A stretch of DNA of 64,000 nucleotides from Cymodocea nodosa (lineage: Eukaryota > Streptophyta > Magnoliopsida > Alismatales > Cymodoceaceae), in NCBI GenBank assembly GCA_036874045.1, contig CM072339.1, forward strand, positions 627,501-691,500, read 5' to 3'. Every line of letters starts with the position of its first letter. Within the stretch, counting starts at the first letter, position 1. Positions 40,953 through 53,882 of this stretch are shown here, one piece after another. The translations under genes and the position numbers were made by a program. The notes under the pieces were generated by a model. The model was not told the origin of the DNA. It saw nothing but the letters and a program-made list of their open reading frames with translations, and ran no database searches.

Positions 40953-43900
40953 ATGAAAACAAATCACCACCACCACCGCCTCCTCCTCCTCCCCCTCTTC
41001 CTCGTCTCCTTCTTCCTCCTCCATCCATCCTCCACCGCAAGAACTCCTCTTGTGCCCGAGCCGGTGGCGTTGCTCTCCCTGAAATTCTCCTTCTCTGACC
41101 CCTCCGGCTCCCTCTCCAGCTGGAATGCCACCACGGATCACTGTCTCTGGTCGGGCGTCACCTGCGGATCCCGTCGCCGCTCCGTCGTCTCCCTCGACCT
41201 CACCAACTTCAACCTCTCCGGTGTCCTCTCCCCCAACGTCGGCAACCTCTTGTTCCTCCTCAACCTCTCCACCGCAGCCAACCAGCTCTCCGGCCCTATT
41301 CCCCCTGAGATCTCCCGCATTACCAATCTCAGGTCGCTGAATCTCTCCAACAACATTTTCAATGGCAGTTTTCCCACCGCCCTCGCCAAGCTCAAGAATC
41401 TCGAGGTGCTGGACCTCTACAACAACAATCTCACCGGGGTTCTACCCGTCGAGGTGTCGGAAATGCCCTTCCTCCGACATCTACATCTTGGAGGCAACTT
41501 CTTCTCCGGTGTGATCCCACCGGAGTATGGGAACTGGGAATACCTGGAGTATCTCGCCGTATCTGGTAACGAGCTCGGGGGACCGATTCCTCCAGAGATA
41601 GGGAATCTCTCCCGGTTGCACGAGTTGTATGTTGGATACTATAATGGCTTCGACGGTGGCATTCCACCGGAGCTGGGGAAGCTGAAGGTTCTCTCCCGTC
41701 TGGACATGGCAAGCTGCGGCCTAACCGGCGAGATTCCCCCGGAGATGGGCAATCTAGAGAAGCTCGACACATTGTTCCTCCAGGTGAACGGGCTCTCCGG
41801 TGGACTCACACCCGAGCTGGGGAAGCTGACAAGCCTCAAGTCGATGGACCTCTCGAACAACGCCCTCACTGGTGAGATCCCAGAGACCTTCGCTGATCTG
41901 AAGAACCTCACCCTCCTGAACCTGTTCCGGAACAAACTCCACGGAAACATTCCGGGCTTCATCGGCGACTTGCCGGAGCTGGAGGTTCTACAGCTCTGGG
42001 AGAACAACTTCACGGGAGTGATCCCCAGACAACTAGGGAAGAATGAGAACCTCCAGTTGTTGGACCTGTCGACGAACAAGCTCACGGGCTCTCTACCAGA
42101 AGATCTCTGCTACGGTAACAAGCTCCACACGCTCATAGCCCTCGGAAACTTCCTGTTCGGGCCAATCCCTGACAAGCTCGGTGGGTGCAAGTCGTTGAGC
42201 AGGATCAGGATGGGGGAGAACTACCTAAATGGGTCTATTCCGGTTGGATTGTTTAGTCTACCCAATCTTACCCAGGTGGAGTTCCAGGACAATCTTCTCA
42301 CAGGGGCTTTCCCCGATGAGCCGAACTCCGCCGTCGTCTCGCCGGACCTCGGCCAGATAAGTTTGTCGAACAACCGTCTCTCCGGGCCGCTTCCGGCTTC
42401 GATCGGTAATTTCTCTGGACTCCAAAAGCTTCTGCTTAACCAGAACATGTTCTCAGGGAGATTGCCTGCCGACGTCGGTAAGCTGCAGCAACTTTCGAAG
42501 ATGGATTTAAGTGGGAATGGATTCTCCGGTGATATACCACCAGAGATCAGCAAGTGCAAGCTTCTGACGTTCGTTGATCTCAGCCGGAACAACCTCTCGG
42601 GCGTCATCCCGCCGGAGATCACTGGGATGAGGATCTTGAACTATCTCAACCTGTCGACGAACCACCTCTCAGGTAGCATCCCGACGTCTTTGTCGACGAT
42701 GCAGAGCTTGACTTCAGTGGATTTCTCGTTCAACAACCTCTCCGGACTGGTCCCTGGGAGCGGCCAGTTCAGCTACTTCAACTCCACTTCCTTCGTCGGC
42801 AATCCAGGGCTCTGCGGCCCTTATCTTGGACCTTGCCCCGCCAGGGTAGGTAATGGCACGAATGCTGCTCGCGCGAAGAGTCCGCTCTCGTCCTCGTTCA
42901 AGCTACTCCTTGTCGTTGGACTGCTTGTCTGCTCCATAGCCTTCGCCATCGTGGCAATCGTGAAAGCCCGCTCTCTGAAGAAATCGAGCGCGTCCCGATC
43001 ATGGAAGCTGACAGCTTTCCAACGCCTTGACTTCACCACCGACGACGTTCTCGATTGCCTCAAGGAAGAAAACATCATCGGCAAAGGAGGAGCCGGAATA
43101 GTGTACAAGGGTGTAATGCCCAATGGCGAACAAGTTGCCGTGAAGAGGCTTCCTGCCATGAGCATGGGATCCTCCCATGACCACGGTTTCTCTGCCGAGA
43201 TACAGACCCTGGGTAGAATCCGTCACCGGCACATCGTGAGATTGCTGGGCTTCTGCTCCAATCACGAAACCAATCTTCTTGTGTACGAGTTCATGCTCAA
43301 CGGAAGCCTCGGGGAGGTCCTTCACGGGAAGAAGGGCGGTCATCTCGACTGGGACACCAGGTTCAAGATCGCAGTGGAGGCAGCGAAAGGCCTCTGCTAT
43401 CTTCACCACGACTGCTCACCTTTGATACTCCACCGTGACGTCAAGTCCAACAATATCCTGCTCGACTCCAACTACGAAGCCCACGTCGCCGATTTCGGCC
43501 TGGCCAAGTTCTTGCAGGACTCCGGTACCTCCGAATGCATGTCCGCCATTGCCGGCTCCTACGGCTATATCGCTCCAGGTAAAAAACCCACCAATCCACC
43601 GGCTCCCACTCATCGAAATCGATTCAATTTTCGTGATTCTAATGATCGAACATTGAACAGAGTACGCCTACACCTTGAAAGTCGACGAGAAGAGCGACGT
43701 CTACAGCTTCGGGGTGGTGCTCCTAGAGCTGGTGAGCGGGAGGAAACCGGTGGGGGAGTTCGGTGACGGGGTCGACATCGTCCAGTGGGTGAGGAAGACG
43801 ACGGACTCGAACAAGGATGGGGTGCTCAGGATCCTCGACCCGAGACTTCCCGCCGCCCCAATCCACGAGGTCATGCACGTGTTCTACGTCGCCATGTTGT

Positions 43901-44091
43901 GCGTGGAGGAGCAGAGCATCGAACGCCCCACCATGCGTGAGGTCGTCCAGATCCTCGTCGACGTCCCCAAGCCGTCGGAGAAACTGCCGCCGGTGGAGAT
44001 CACCGGCGACACGTCTCCACCTTCCACCACCACCAAGGAACCACAAAAAGACGCACCGCACTCTCCCACTCCCGACCTCCTAAGCATCTGA
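40953..44091 (+). CDS. BAM1: LRR receptor-like kinase, BAM1/BAM2 type (CLAVATA1 class)
   Basis: Two exons, 40953-43578 and 43661-44091, joined in phase 1 by an 82-bp GT-AG intron inside the kinase domain; 1018 residues. Order: signal peptide (about 1-28), LRR N-cap ([10 protein letters not shown]), about 21 leucine-rich repeats, one transmembrane helix near 646-672 ([16 protein letters not shown]), juxtamembrane [17 protein letters not shown], and the kinase domain. Kinase landmarks are [11 protein letters not shown] (glycine loop, about 708), VAVKRL (catalytic lysine), HRDVKSNN (about 827), DFG and [20 protein letters not shown]. It is therefore a complete RD-type kinase. The juxtamembrane and C-terminal sequences match BAM1/BAM2, plasma-membrane receptors for CLE peptides in meristem, vascular and anther development. 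An in-frame ATG at 40860 would add 31 mostly hydrophobic residues; 40953 is preferred because it gives a normal signal peptide. Confidence 0.95.
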
Positions 44092-46436
44092 TATCATCAC
44101 CGTTCACCGCAATTCCTGGTTTCCTGTGCCTGAAAGTTCCATTCCCGGCGTCTCCACTTCCCTTTCTTCGGCAAGGGATCGGAACCTGTACAGCTCTAAT
44201 TTTTCCTCTCTTTTTTTCAGTTTTTTGTTCTTGGCCTTCCGTTTCTTCCTCCTCGATGGATTCTAAAACGAATCAAACGAGTCATTTTCTTGAACTGGTC
44301 GCAATATTTCCTCGAGATTATTTTAAAGTTTAAAATAATTAATCCATACTTCGTACGCTCTCCTCGGAACCCGAACGAACGACGAGTTAAACTTCACTGA
44401 ATTGAACGCCAAAACGTATTAATGTGGACGACCGAGTACTGTTCACCGGATTGCGCAGGAGAGCGTTAAATTAATGACTCTTCGGGTCATCTCGACTGCA
44501 CTTGTTTCTATCGTCCACTTGGACTTGGTACAGACCGCTTTCTCGTGTCGTCTTCTGGGCTTTTATCACACGATGATTCCCATGCCGTCCGCCACGAGGT
44601 TACTACGCCCATCGTGGGAGAGGAATCCGCCGGCTGATTCGATTCGATCGGACGTGGCAGAACCCTTGATTCGTCGCCGGAGGCGGGTGCAGATGTGACC
44701 GGAACCTGGAGTCTGGACCGGCGACTTAAACACCTACATATTTATCAATCCACATGGCCTGCTGGGTGCCTGTTCGACCTACGGTCCCTGTACATTTTCT
44801 TGGTGGAGTCGGACACGGTCGCCGGAAACATCAGGGTTGCCTCGTCGACCCATCGTCTGGCATTAAAACGTATACAGGACGGGCCGGCTATTTCGCCCCT
44901 TTATCGGCGGCACCTGGTTTAGTGGGCTCTATCCACCCCAATCGATGCGAATCTTATAAAAATCTAAACCTATCTATATGACCATATGTCTATATATCTT
45001 GCTATGATATTATTAATTATTGATGCTCCGGCGACGTGACCACAGCAGGGAATATATGATGCCCCTGCGAAGATGCGCTACCACGGCCTATTTCTCTTGT
45101 TCTATCCATCGTCACCAAGGAAAACTACTGAACTGACAGTAGTGGTGGTAATATTACTTTACTTTTCTCTGTGACTCTTCTAGTCTGGCATGGTGGTATT
45201 GGGTGGGTAAGTAAGAAACATCGATCTCATCATCTTCTACTCCTCCTGTTCTTCTTCTTCTACCACCTTAATCCATTCTCCTTTGTACCCTTGAGTAGTC
45301 CTTGAGCAAGTAAGTGACATACTTTTCGAGGTCGGCCGATCCAATTAAAGTAAAAAACAAAAAAAGCTCGTCCCACCGCAGTTGAGGCACAGGAATCTTG
45401 TGAGGATCACACAGCCCCTGCGACGTCATCTTTGCCCCTTATCTTACGGCTACTGCTCCATGGACCACACAAGACTGCTCATACCGAAACCCGCAGAAGC
45501 CTTTAATGATCAACCACGATCGTCCATCACCGATCGATCCGACCACCACCACCACCATCATGCCAATGTTTGAATGTTGACGACGATCGAGTTGGAACAA
45601 AACCTCTCTCTCTCTCTCTCTCTCTCCTCCATCACCAGAACGAAGCTCGGGTGGTAAATGCATTATTGAAGCGTGGCAGTGGAATTTTGGACGGACGTAT
45701 CACGTCTGTGTGGATGGCGTCACTTTTATTTTATTTTATTTTTCATAACGGTGGTTTTCGTTCGTATCTAATTATAAGGCTTAAATTTCACCCGCTGGTC
45801 GCGTCTGTAAATCGATCTGTATGTACCGCACCTCTCGATACATCAACCTCGTTAATTTGCTCTTTTCCTCGTGTCAGCTAATGACGTTGGAGTCCGTGTG
45901 CGAGCAAAGAAACACCCATGGACGTACGTCCTGTACGAAAGATTCCTTCGGACGAAGACTACGCAACGCCCATGACATCGTCATTCCTTTTTTACGCTCA
46001 GATGGTCTTCGTTTTTTTCGCTCATTCAAATCAAACTTTTTTTATTCGAAAGAAAATAAACTTTATATTTATATATATATGTATGTATATAAACACTACT
46101 AATCATTCTCTCAATCATGGAAGAGAGATCATAGATCCAATTCCAAGTAAACACACAACTATTACAAAAAAAAAAAAAAAAACTACGTACGTTATCTATT
46201 TTTAGTCTTCTCCATAACTTATTTATTATTATCATCCATTCGTAACGTGGGCAGGACACAATCTTCGCACTTTGATGATTCTTTGACGTCCTGGATTTGA
46301 TGCCCGTCAACTTCACGAAAATTATAAAGCCATGCGTCCCTTTTGTATTCTTATCCGTGTCCTTTCCCAAGATGCACGCACAAGGACCATGGCTGGTGGA
46401 CTCCTTTTTCCCTGCCATGCTTCCACATGCCATTGG

Positions 46437-46471
<35 letters not shown>

Positions 46472-47198
46472 ACACACAAATGCATATGTATTGATAACAT
46501 TTTTTACAGTTTTAAATTAATTAATTTTTTCATTTATTTAAAAATCTTAGAAGATCAGGGGAAGAACAATCACCTTATCGACCATCCACATTCATTGAAT
46601 TTTTCCTTCAAATCTTCTACAACCTGAGGGAGATTTTATTATTTTTATTGCAAGCTGCCGCTGCTTCACTCTTGACAGAAAATCCGAGCTCAGCAATCAT
46701 CATGTGTATACGATATATAAGGAGAATCCTTCTCTTCCCGGGTCACACGAGATAAACAAGAGATCGCACATCTGTGACAGAGCAAAACAAAACTTTCACA
46801 AGGAGACTCGTCGAAATGACCCCCGCACTCAAGAGGAAAGCAACAAGGGGAAAGGGAGAGAGCGATTAAAGCAACTACTGACATGCAAAGGCCCTTCTTT
46901 TGATCCCAGTCAATCTGGTGGTATCAGTAGCAGTCGATGTCTTTATGAAAAATTAAATTCAAATGTGCACATAATCGGAAAGCTGTAAGTAGATAATGGA
47001 TAAATCAAAACCTAAACAACAACGCTATCATTATAAAAAAGAAAGAAAAGTAAAGCTATGAACAGGAGGAACGAAATCACGCACTTGCATGCACGTTTGT
47101 TTCACTGTTGTTTTTAACAGTTTCCTGTACATTTTCGATTCTCTTCCCTGGGTATGGTTTGTTTTGTTCTGATGTACTGGTCGTTGAAGTTCTCATAG

Positions 47199-47405
<207 letters not shown>

Positions 47406-47800
47406 GCTACGGTGATTATTTATTGTCATGATTTCTCTTCCTGCTTTTCCTCAACCAACCTTCTTTTTCTATACTTGCCACGAAGTGACATATATCACAA
47501 CCAAAATTTACCTAATCCAGAGCTTTTTTGGTTAACCGGATTCTTCTCAGTGAAATAAACGATGGGTACCATACAAAAGAAATGGTGGGAACATATATGT
47601 ATCGACAAGTTAACAATATAAAGTTCATTAAAAAAAATAAAGTTCCAACCGACCCACTACCTAAAGATAGTGCTACACGGAATATAATCACCAATACGAT
47701 ATGCAGCATAAGGTGGCATGCATCTGCAACGACCGAGGCTGTCATCACAGCTCACATGTGGTCCAGAACTTCTTTCTTGCCTTACTCAAAATCCTCATAG

Positions 47801-47888
47801 AATGGTGCAAGTCTTACGTCTTTTGATGAATTCATACCTGTCTATGTCTACCCGGGATTTGAAGATTTCTTTGACCGGTCATTTGAAT
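47801..47888 (+). other. candidate exon of unknown gene (b)
   Basis: Flanked by an acceptor (CTCATAG, 47794-47800) and a consensus donor (T|GTGAGT, 47889). It encodes SFDEFIPVYVYPGFEDFF and DRSFE. The aromatic-rich, low-degeneracy sequence looks like a conserved protein segment, but I cannot assign it. It may belong with the frame at 47199-47405. Confidence 0.3.
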
Positions 47889-48237
47889 GTGAGTAAATCA
47901 AGTAGATAGATATCATGACGCCTCCTGACGTTGGTGGAGCCCAAGGATTGCAATGATGGTTCTTAGCTTGACTTTGTTGGGCCTCTGGCATGACACCCAT
48001 AAAACATCAGTTCTTGTGGTTCATAGCAGTATCAATGCTCAGAGGATTTAGAACATAAATTGTTAAATAAAATTTTTGGCACTGTTTCATGCAATTTCTC
48101 TATTCCTTGTTTGGCACTTGTTAGCACTAGCAAGTGCCATAATAATTGAAAACTTTTTCTCCTGCAAAGAACAACTGGATATATAATATACATATTTGGC
48201 ACTAGACAGCCAGACCACATTCGCCTCACCTTCACTT

Positions 48238-51200
48238 CTATGTCTTTCTAATGAAAGATAATCCCTTATGAATGCTTCCCGCCAAATCCTTTTCGGCTCT
48301 CTGCAGACCAACCCTGTAGAACTCAAAAGCAATAAGGAGTGGGTACAATATGAAAATCATTAGAAAAATTTCCTCAAGAAAGAACGACGAAACTAAACTC
48401 AATTGGGGTACTACCTATTTCTTATGGGACGGAATTCAGGCTAAAAAATGATGTGAATTTAATGAAGTATTGACCATCAGTTGTCATAGAATGAAGGCTA
48501 AAGGATGACGTTCACTTATTGAGTTACCATCCATTGGTTGTTTGATAAAATGCAGACTCTGTACTCTAGTACATAACCGAGATTTGCTATACATGTAACC
48601 ATTCTCGTCAACTAGCAACATATAAAAATTCAGTTTTTATTTGATAGAAGAAAAATGTAGGCATGATAATACCGTTGAATACAGTTTATAATTGTTCTAT
48701 AATGACTTGATTTTCAGCCTCCAAGTTCAGGTTTTTTTTTCCTTTTTTTTGCAGAACATCTTTTTGTTTTTGAACGAGATCTCCCCAACTGCGACTTGAG
48801 ATTTCTCTTTTGAAAAATTCTTCAAGAAGTAACTCCCCACGTTAATTTCTCCAGTGACGATCAGAACAAAAAGAACAAATGAATGCCGCTGAATGAAGTT
48901 ACAAAGGTTTAGGGATTAAGATATGTAGATCACTCACACTCATTTAGCAGCCCAACGTGGAAGATCTTTTCAACTCCACCACGGCCCAATCATACCTTTG
49001 ATGCGAAAAAGGGATGTTCTGTTACACTGTGGATGAAGAATGAGATAGGGATGCAAAACAGATTTTGATTTTTTTTCATGAATATAGATATACAATATAG
49101 ATCCAAATATGGATATTGATTTCTAGAATTTTCCAGATTTGAATATAAATATGGATATTATTAATATTTCTGAAAATGAATATAGATATTTGATTTTCTT
49201 ATTCTCATGTCATTTCTAAAAAGATGTAGTTTGTGTGATCTAAATCTTTGACCTCTCTAACCTAAAGAAAGTATCAATCACTGTACAAAGAAAGCAACAA
49301 CACATTTATGTTAAAAATTATATAAAAAATATTTATTATGTTATCATCATATATGAAATTTATTATAATTACATCCAAAAAAATACACAATTATATGAAA
49401 CATATATTATAATATGATATTATTTGTTAACAATTTTTTATTTGTATAATCACATTTCTTGTTAAATTTGGTTCATACTCTCTTTTTCATACAAAATGCT
49501 AAAACAATCATATACTAGCATGTATTTATTATATAAGTACTCAAAATTTGAAAAAAATATATAACCTTAATATTTGTTCATTCTAAATCATTCTTGATTT
49601 AGATTATTCATATTCATATGTATCATATTTGATTTTGACAAATATTTTGAAATTATATGCATTCAAAATTTACCAAATCTGATTTTAATTGTCTATATCC
49701 ATATGCATGCTTGTATTCCAAATTGAAAACAAATATGATAAATTCCAATTATATCTGATCCGCTTGCCCCCCTAAATTGTGAGAACATACACCAATCAGA
49801 GATCATAAAAGCAGATTCTATCTGGCAATACCTTTGAATCGCAAAAGCACATCCACCAATGCTTGCATCACCTCACAATCCATGCATGCAAGCACCCGCA
49901 AATTTAGCAGCAGTAAATGGCTGCATGCCACATTTTTTTGATAATGGTACATCACATCATTTCAATATCTATAACTTACAAAAGAAATTTCCTGTTAGCT
50001 AAATAGAAATAACGCATAATTTAAAAGCTAACCATCGAGAGTGTTGCAGAGCCAGCACCAGCTTTTGCACAATGAAGGTATTTGTTAGTACTGAGGGCTT
50101 GAAGAAAACCCAAACAAACATAAAAGTGAAAATAGAGTCACTATTTCTAGATCAATCAAGTAAAAGCATACATGTACCATGTATCTAGAACGAAAAGAGG
50201 CAAGAAATGTTCAATAAAGTGACTTCAAAAGCTCTATGAAAGTATCAATGAAGATAATTAGAAAGAGATCAATATGGACAACATACAGAATTCAGTGTGG
50301 ACATTACCTAAAAAGCAAAATTTTTATTTAGTAAAGACCAGTATGCAAGGTAAATTTGGTTACACTGAATGAGACAAACAAGAAAGAATGCAATCTACAG
50401 AATCAATAATTTCAAGTATGTTTTAAAACATCGCACATCATTTTTATTTTCTGAACAAGGCAGCATTTGAAAACCATTGAGGGCATGATGCAATATCTCA
50501 AACCCGTGATAGGGATCATGAGAATCTTGCTTTCAAAATTTCATGATGTAAAGAATTGCTTGTGAAGAAAACTGATATGGCACATAAATTGATATGGCAT
50601 ATAAATCATTGGTATGGCCATACTAATGATGTTCTGAAGGTTAAATGCACGTACAAAATCAATATGATGTTTACAAATCAATGTTTAAAAAAATCCTACC
50701 GTAATATTGCAAAAAGAATATTAAGAATGATAATCAATAGAATTGTATAAAGGGACTTTATAATGTGGTGATGTTATTGTTTCAACTCAACAACTTCAGT
50801 TCATTTTGAATGTGATCTGTGAGGTAATTTATCTCATCAGGTGTGAAAGAACAGGGAGGCTTAGCCTTCACAAGTAGACCAATTATAGGTTAGTCATTTT
50901 ATTAAAAAAACACAAAGAATCACATGCACTATGATGGTAATAATACTACAATCCTGGATAAAAGTGGTAAAATTATTATCCCAGCATGACCACCAACAAC
51001 AGGGCATGAACATCCCTAGGGTCTATACCTGGCACTTTTGCCTGCAGAGCCAAACGGTATTTCATCTTCAGCTTATGGCAATGATTGTTAATGGGAAATT
51101 CCTTTTACACAGGAAACTCAAACAATTACTACCTATATATGGTTCTAACATTTCAATGATGAAAGTACCTTTTGATGAAACTTGAAGCAACTTTTAGGTT

Positions 51201-52522
51201 TAAAGTACCGTTTGGTCAAATATCATTATATTTTTTGTATATTATATTATATTATATGTATAGTACATATTATATCAATTATTATATTACATATAGTATA
51301 TGTGTATTTTATTATATTATTAAATATTATGTTCTTACTATTAAAAATGATACTTCTGTAGTTGAAGGACAAACGATATTTGAAAAAGTTGTGGGTCTAG
51401 ATGGATCAAACAAGACTATTTCTACCATCCTGATAAGCTAATATTTTAAACTAACTCAAAAAACTAGCCTTTTACACCTCTTTAATAAATAATTCCAATC
51501 GATCCATAGTTATTGCGACAAAGTCATTGAGCTTTAAATGTTTTATTGCATTTAAGGAAAATGGGTAAAAAGGCATTTCACAGGGAAGAGGCCAACACGA
51601 ATGGACCATTTGATTGGTGCTCAAGTAAATTACAGAATTTACTTCAAAAAATGTAACACTAAATATTATTTATAATCAGTGACAGAAAAGTGACTACATA
51701 TAAACAAGCATGTTAGTAACTAGAACTAGTTTTCTTTATGGAAAATATAAAATATAAACGGTTCTCTAGAACTAGCTTTCAAACAAATATCATGTAGAAA
51801 ATCAAAACAAAATATGACAACCTTCACACAAACGTATTTGCCTAAATTATCAACAGAATACTCTAATCAGATTTTAAGGGTATACAGAACAACATAAGTT
51901 GTCAATTCAGGATATTAAACATGTCATTTAAAAGTAATTTAAGTTGTTTGAGCATAGATTATCGAGAAAAAGTATATAAGATGCTTCTGCTTAATCATAT
52001 GTCAAAAAGAAATATCTCAGTTATAATTTGCATTTGATAATTTAAGGAAACTTACCACAGCACTAGTATCCATGTGACTAATATCGGCTGTTACACCAGG
52101 GGTGTTGACAACATCATACAGATGGAGGACAGAGACCAGCGGATTCATCTTAATCAATATCGCAAAGGGCTGTCCTATTCCCCCGGCAGCACACAGTATT
52201 GCAACTTTGAAGCCGGAAGCTCCTCCTTTGTCTCGCTACAAATGGAACGCTCCAGCGAGAAACCATCCTTGCGGTTCCCAGCAATGTATGCAGACTCCCG
52301 TAATCAGCAGTTTCATTACTGGCGGTCCTCCAGCAATGCCTAACAAAACAGATGGCGGTCCTCCATCCAAAGCTGTAATTGGACATCAAACCTCGGTTTT
52401 TGCCAAGCACGATACTCTCAAATCACAATACAGAATGATCAAATCCACAACAAACAAAACCTGTGAGGATTCGATGGCAGGAGATGTGCAGAAATCCCCT
52501 CTAGTCGCTGTGAAGCCTCCAT
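48238..52522 (-). pseudogene. glyoxysomal malate dehydrogenase pseudogene
   Basis: Pieces of one NAD-malate dehydrogenase lie colinearly on the minus strand. At 52461-52522, MEASQRLEGISAHLLPSNPH contains a perfect PTS2 peroxisomal signal (RLEGISAHL). At 52056-52229, [24 protein letters not shown] and SHMDTSAV give the Rossmann NAD site up to a GTAAGT donor. At 50956-51041, VPGIDPRDV is followed by VVGGHAGIIILPLLS, with a one-base frameshift between them. At 50786-50870, KPPCSFTPDEINYLTDHIQN has a small deletion at the end. At 49832-49930, TAAKFAGACMHGL, a TGA (49873-49875) in place of the usual Arg, then GDASIGGCAF. At 48238-48320, GLQRAEKDLAGSIHKGLSFI runs to the stop. The exons for the catalytic middle (about residues 100-200) are not found between 51041 and 52056. 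Frameshifts, a nonsense codon and missing exons make it non-functional. Introns are retained, so it is a decayed gene copy, not a retrocopy. Confidence 0.8.
49046..49774. mobile_element. hAT-type non-autonomous element
   Basis: The left end reads TAGGGATGCAAAACAG and the right end, reverse complemented, reads TAGGGGGGCAAGCGGA, again of TAGGGGTGGCAA type. Both ends lead into ATGGATAT-rich sequence in inverted orientation. Flanks GAATGAGA and AATTGTGA agree at only 5 of 8 positions, so the target duplication is uncertain. It has no coding capacity. It lies between two exons of the malate dehydrogenase pseudogene. Confidence 0.5.
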
Positions 52523-53882
52523 CGCGGCTCTCTGGTCTCCGACCTCTCGCACAGCAGCAGTGGTAGTTGGAAGCCGAACACCAATCCAGAACAAAACTGG
52601 AACAAACACCAGCCCCGCCTCGAAATCCGAACCTAACGAGAATACAACAAGACAACCGAAAATATATTAATAACGAAAACGAACCCTTTTTTATATAACG
52701 AAAACATAAACCGCTAGCGGTTAGATTACGACGATTCGGTGAGCATGAATCCAATCTCTTTGGTCATAGATCATGGCAATTGGCAAGGTTAGATAATCAA
52801 TTCTCTTGTCCCTCTTAATTATTTCCACATTATGATTTATCAGATGACCAAAATATTAAAAAAGTATTTTTTTTTTTCACGAAATTCGTCTTAAACCCTT
52901 TGATACTAAAATTGATCAGCGGTAACATTACGTCGAGATTCTTATTTCCAAGACTGTATTTTTGTTCAGATTTTTTTTTGGATTTAGTGATATTTTCGGA
53001 GCCTCGTATATAGTTTTGTTGGTTTTGTAATTTTCATGTATTAGTAGTTCAACTTCAAGTTCTATGTGGACCAGTTTAAGAAGCAAGACATACACTAATA
53101 TAGAAATGGATTTTTTCACTAATAATTAATTGATTTTGAGTTAGATATTTATATTTTAACATGTTATAAAAACAAAAAGATTGTAATAAGTTTATATACA
53201 TCTATCTAATAAAAAAACTTATGACATTCTACATGTTATTATTCATACTAGTGTATGTCTTATTTTCTAAACTAGTTCAAGTTGGAGTATTTTAATGTTT
53301 TCTTTTACTCGTGATCTTTTTAAACATGTAAATAAAATATCTTCTTTTAAAGGAATAAAAATTGATGTCATATTCTTTCTTTTTTCGAAAGTTCATGTTT
53401 TGCTTTCAAGCCCACCCTTAAACTACCCTTTTAAACGACCATGAGAAACAATTCATTTACCATGTCACCAAACCAATAATAATAATAATAATAATGATAC
53501 CCTAAGGAAATCGACTGCAGATAACGATGAAGCTAGCGTTGATGGTAGCGCAGCCATGCAGAAACCAAAGAATTAAGCATAAATATAATTCTGCAGTGTA
53601 CTTTTACACATCAGCGCACAGATATAATTCCCTTGCATGCGTTTGAGATGCCACGGTACTAATTATTTTACACCGACGAATTGTATAAACGTCACATGCA
53701 CCTTCCTAGATAAAGCCCTTGATTTTGGTAAGAACTTAGATCTATACACGTGTTCCAGTGCTATTCAGAAAAGCCCATTGCCCGTGTCGTCAAATCCCAT
53801 GCGCATCAATTCCCGTGTAGCAATCTGTGCTATGGTAAAATATTGAAGCAATGGTACGACGATTACTACGTTGCAGCTCTGA
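52523..53882. other. spacer between acyltransferase stop and malate dehydrogenase relic
   Basis: AT-rich, with an ATA repeat near 53477-53494. It holds the 3' flank of the acyltransferase gene and the former promoter of the relic. No gene recognised. Confidence 0.45.

Noticed and set aside
52102..52566. 154-codon plus-strand frame
   Set aside because: Antisense shadow of the malate dehydrogenase pseudogene first exon region.
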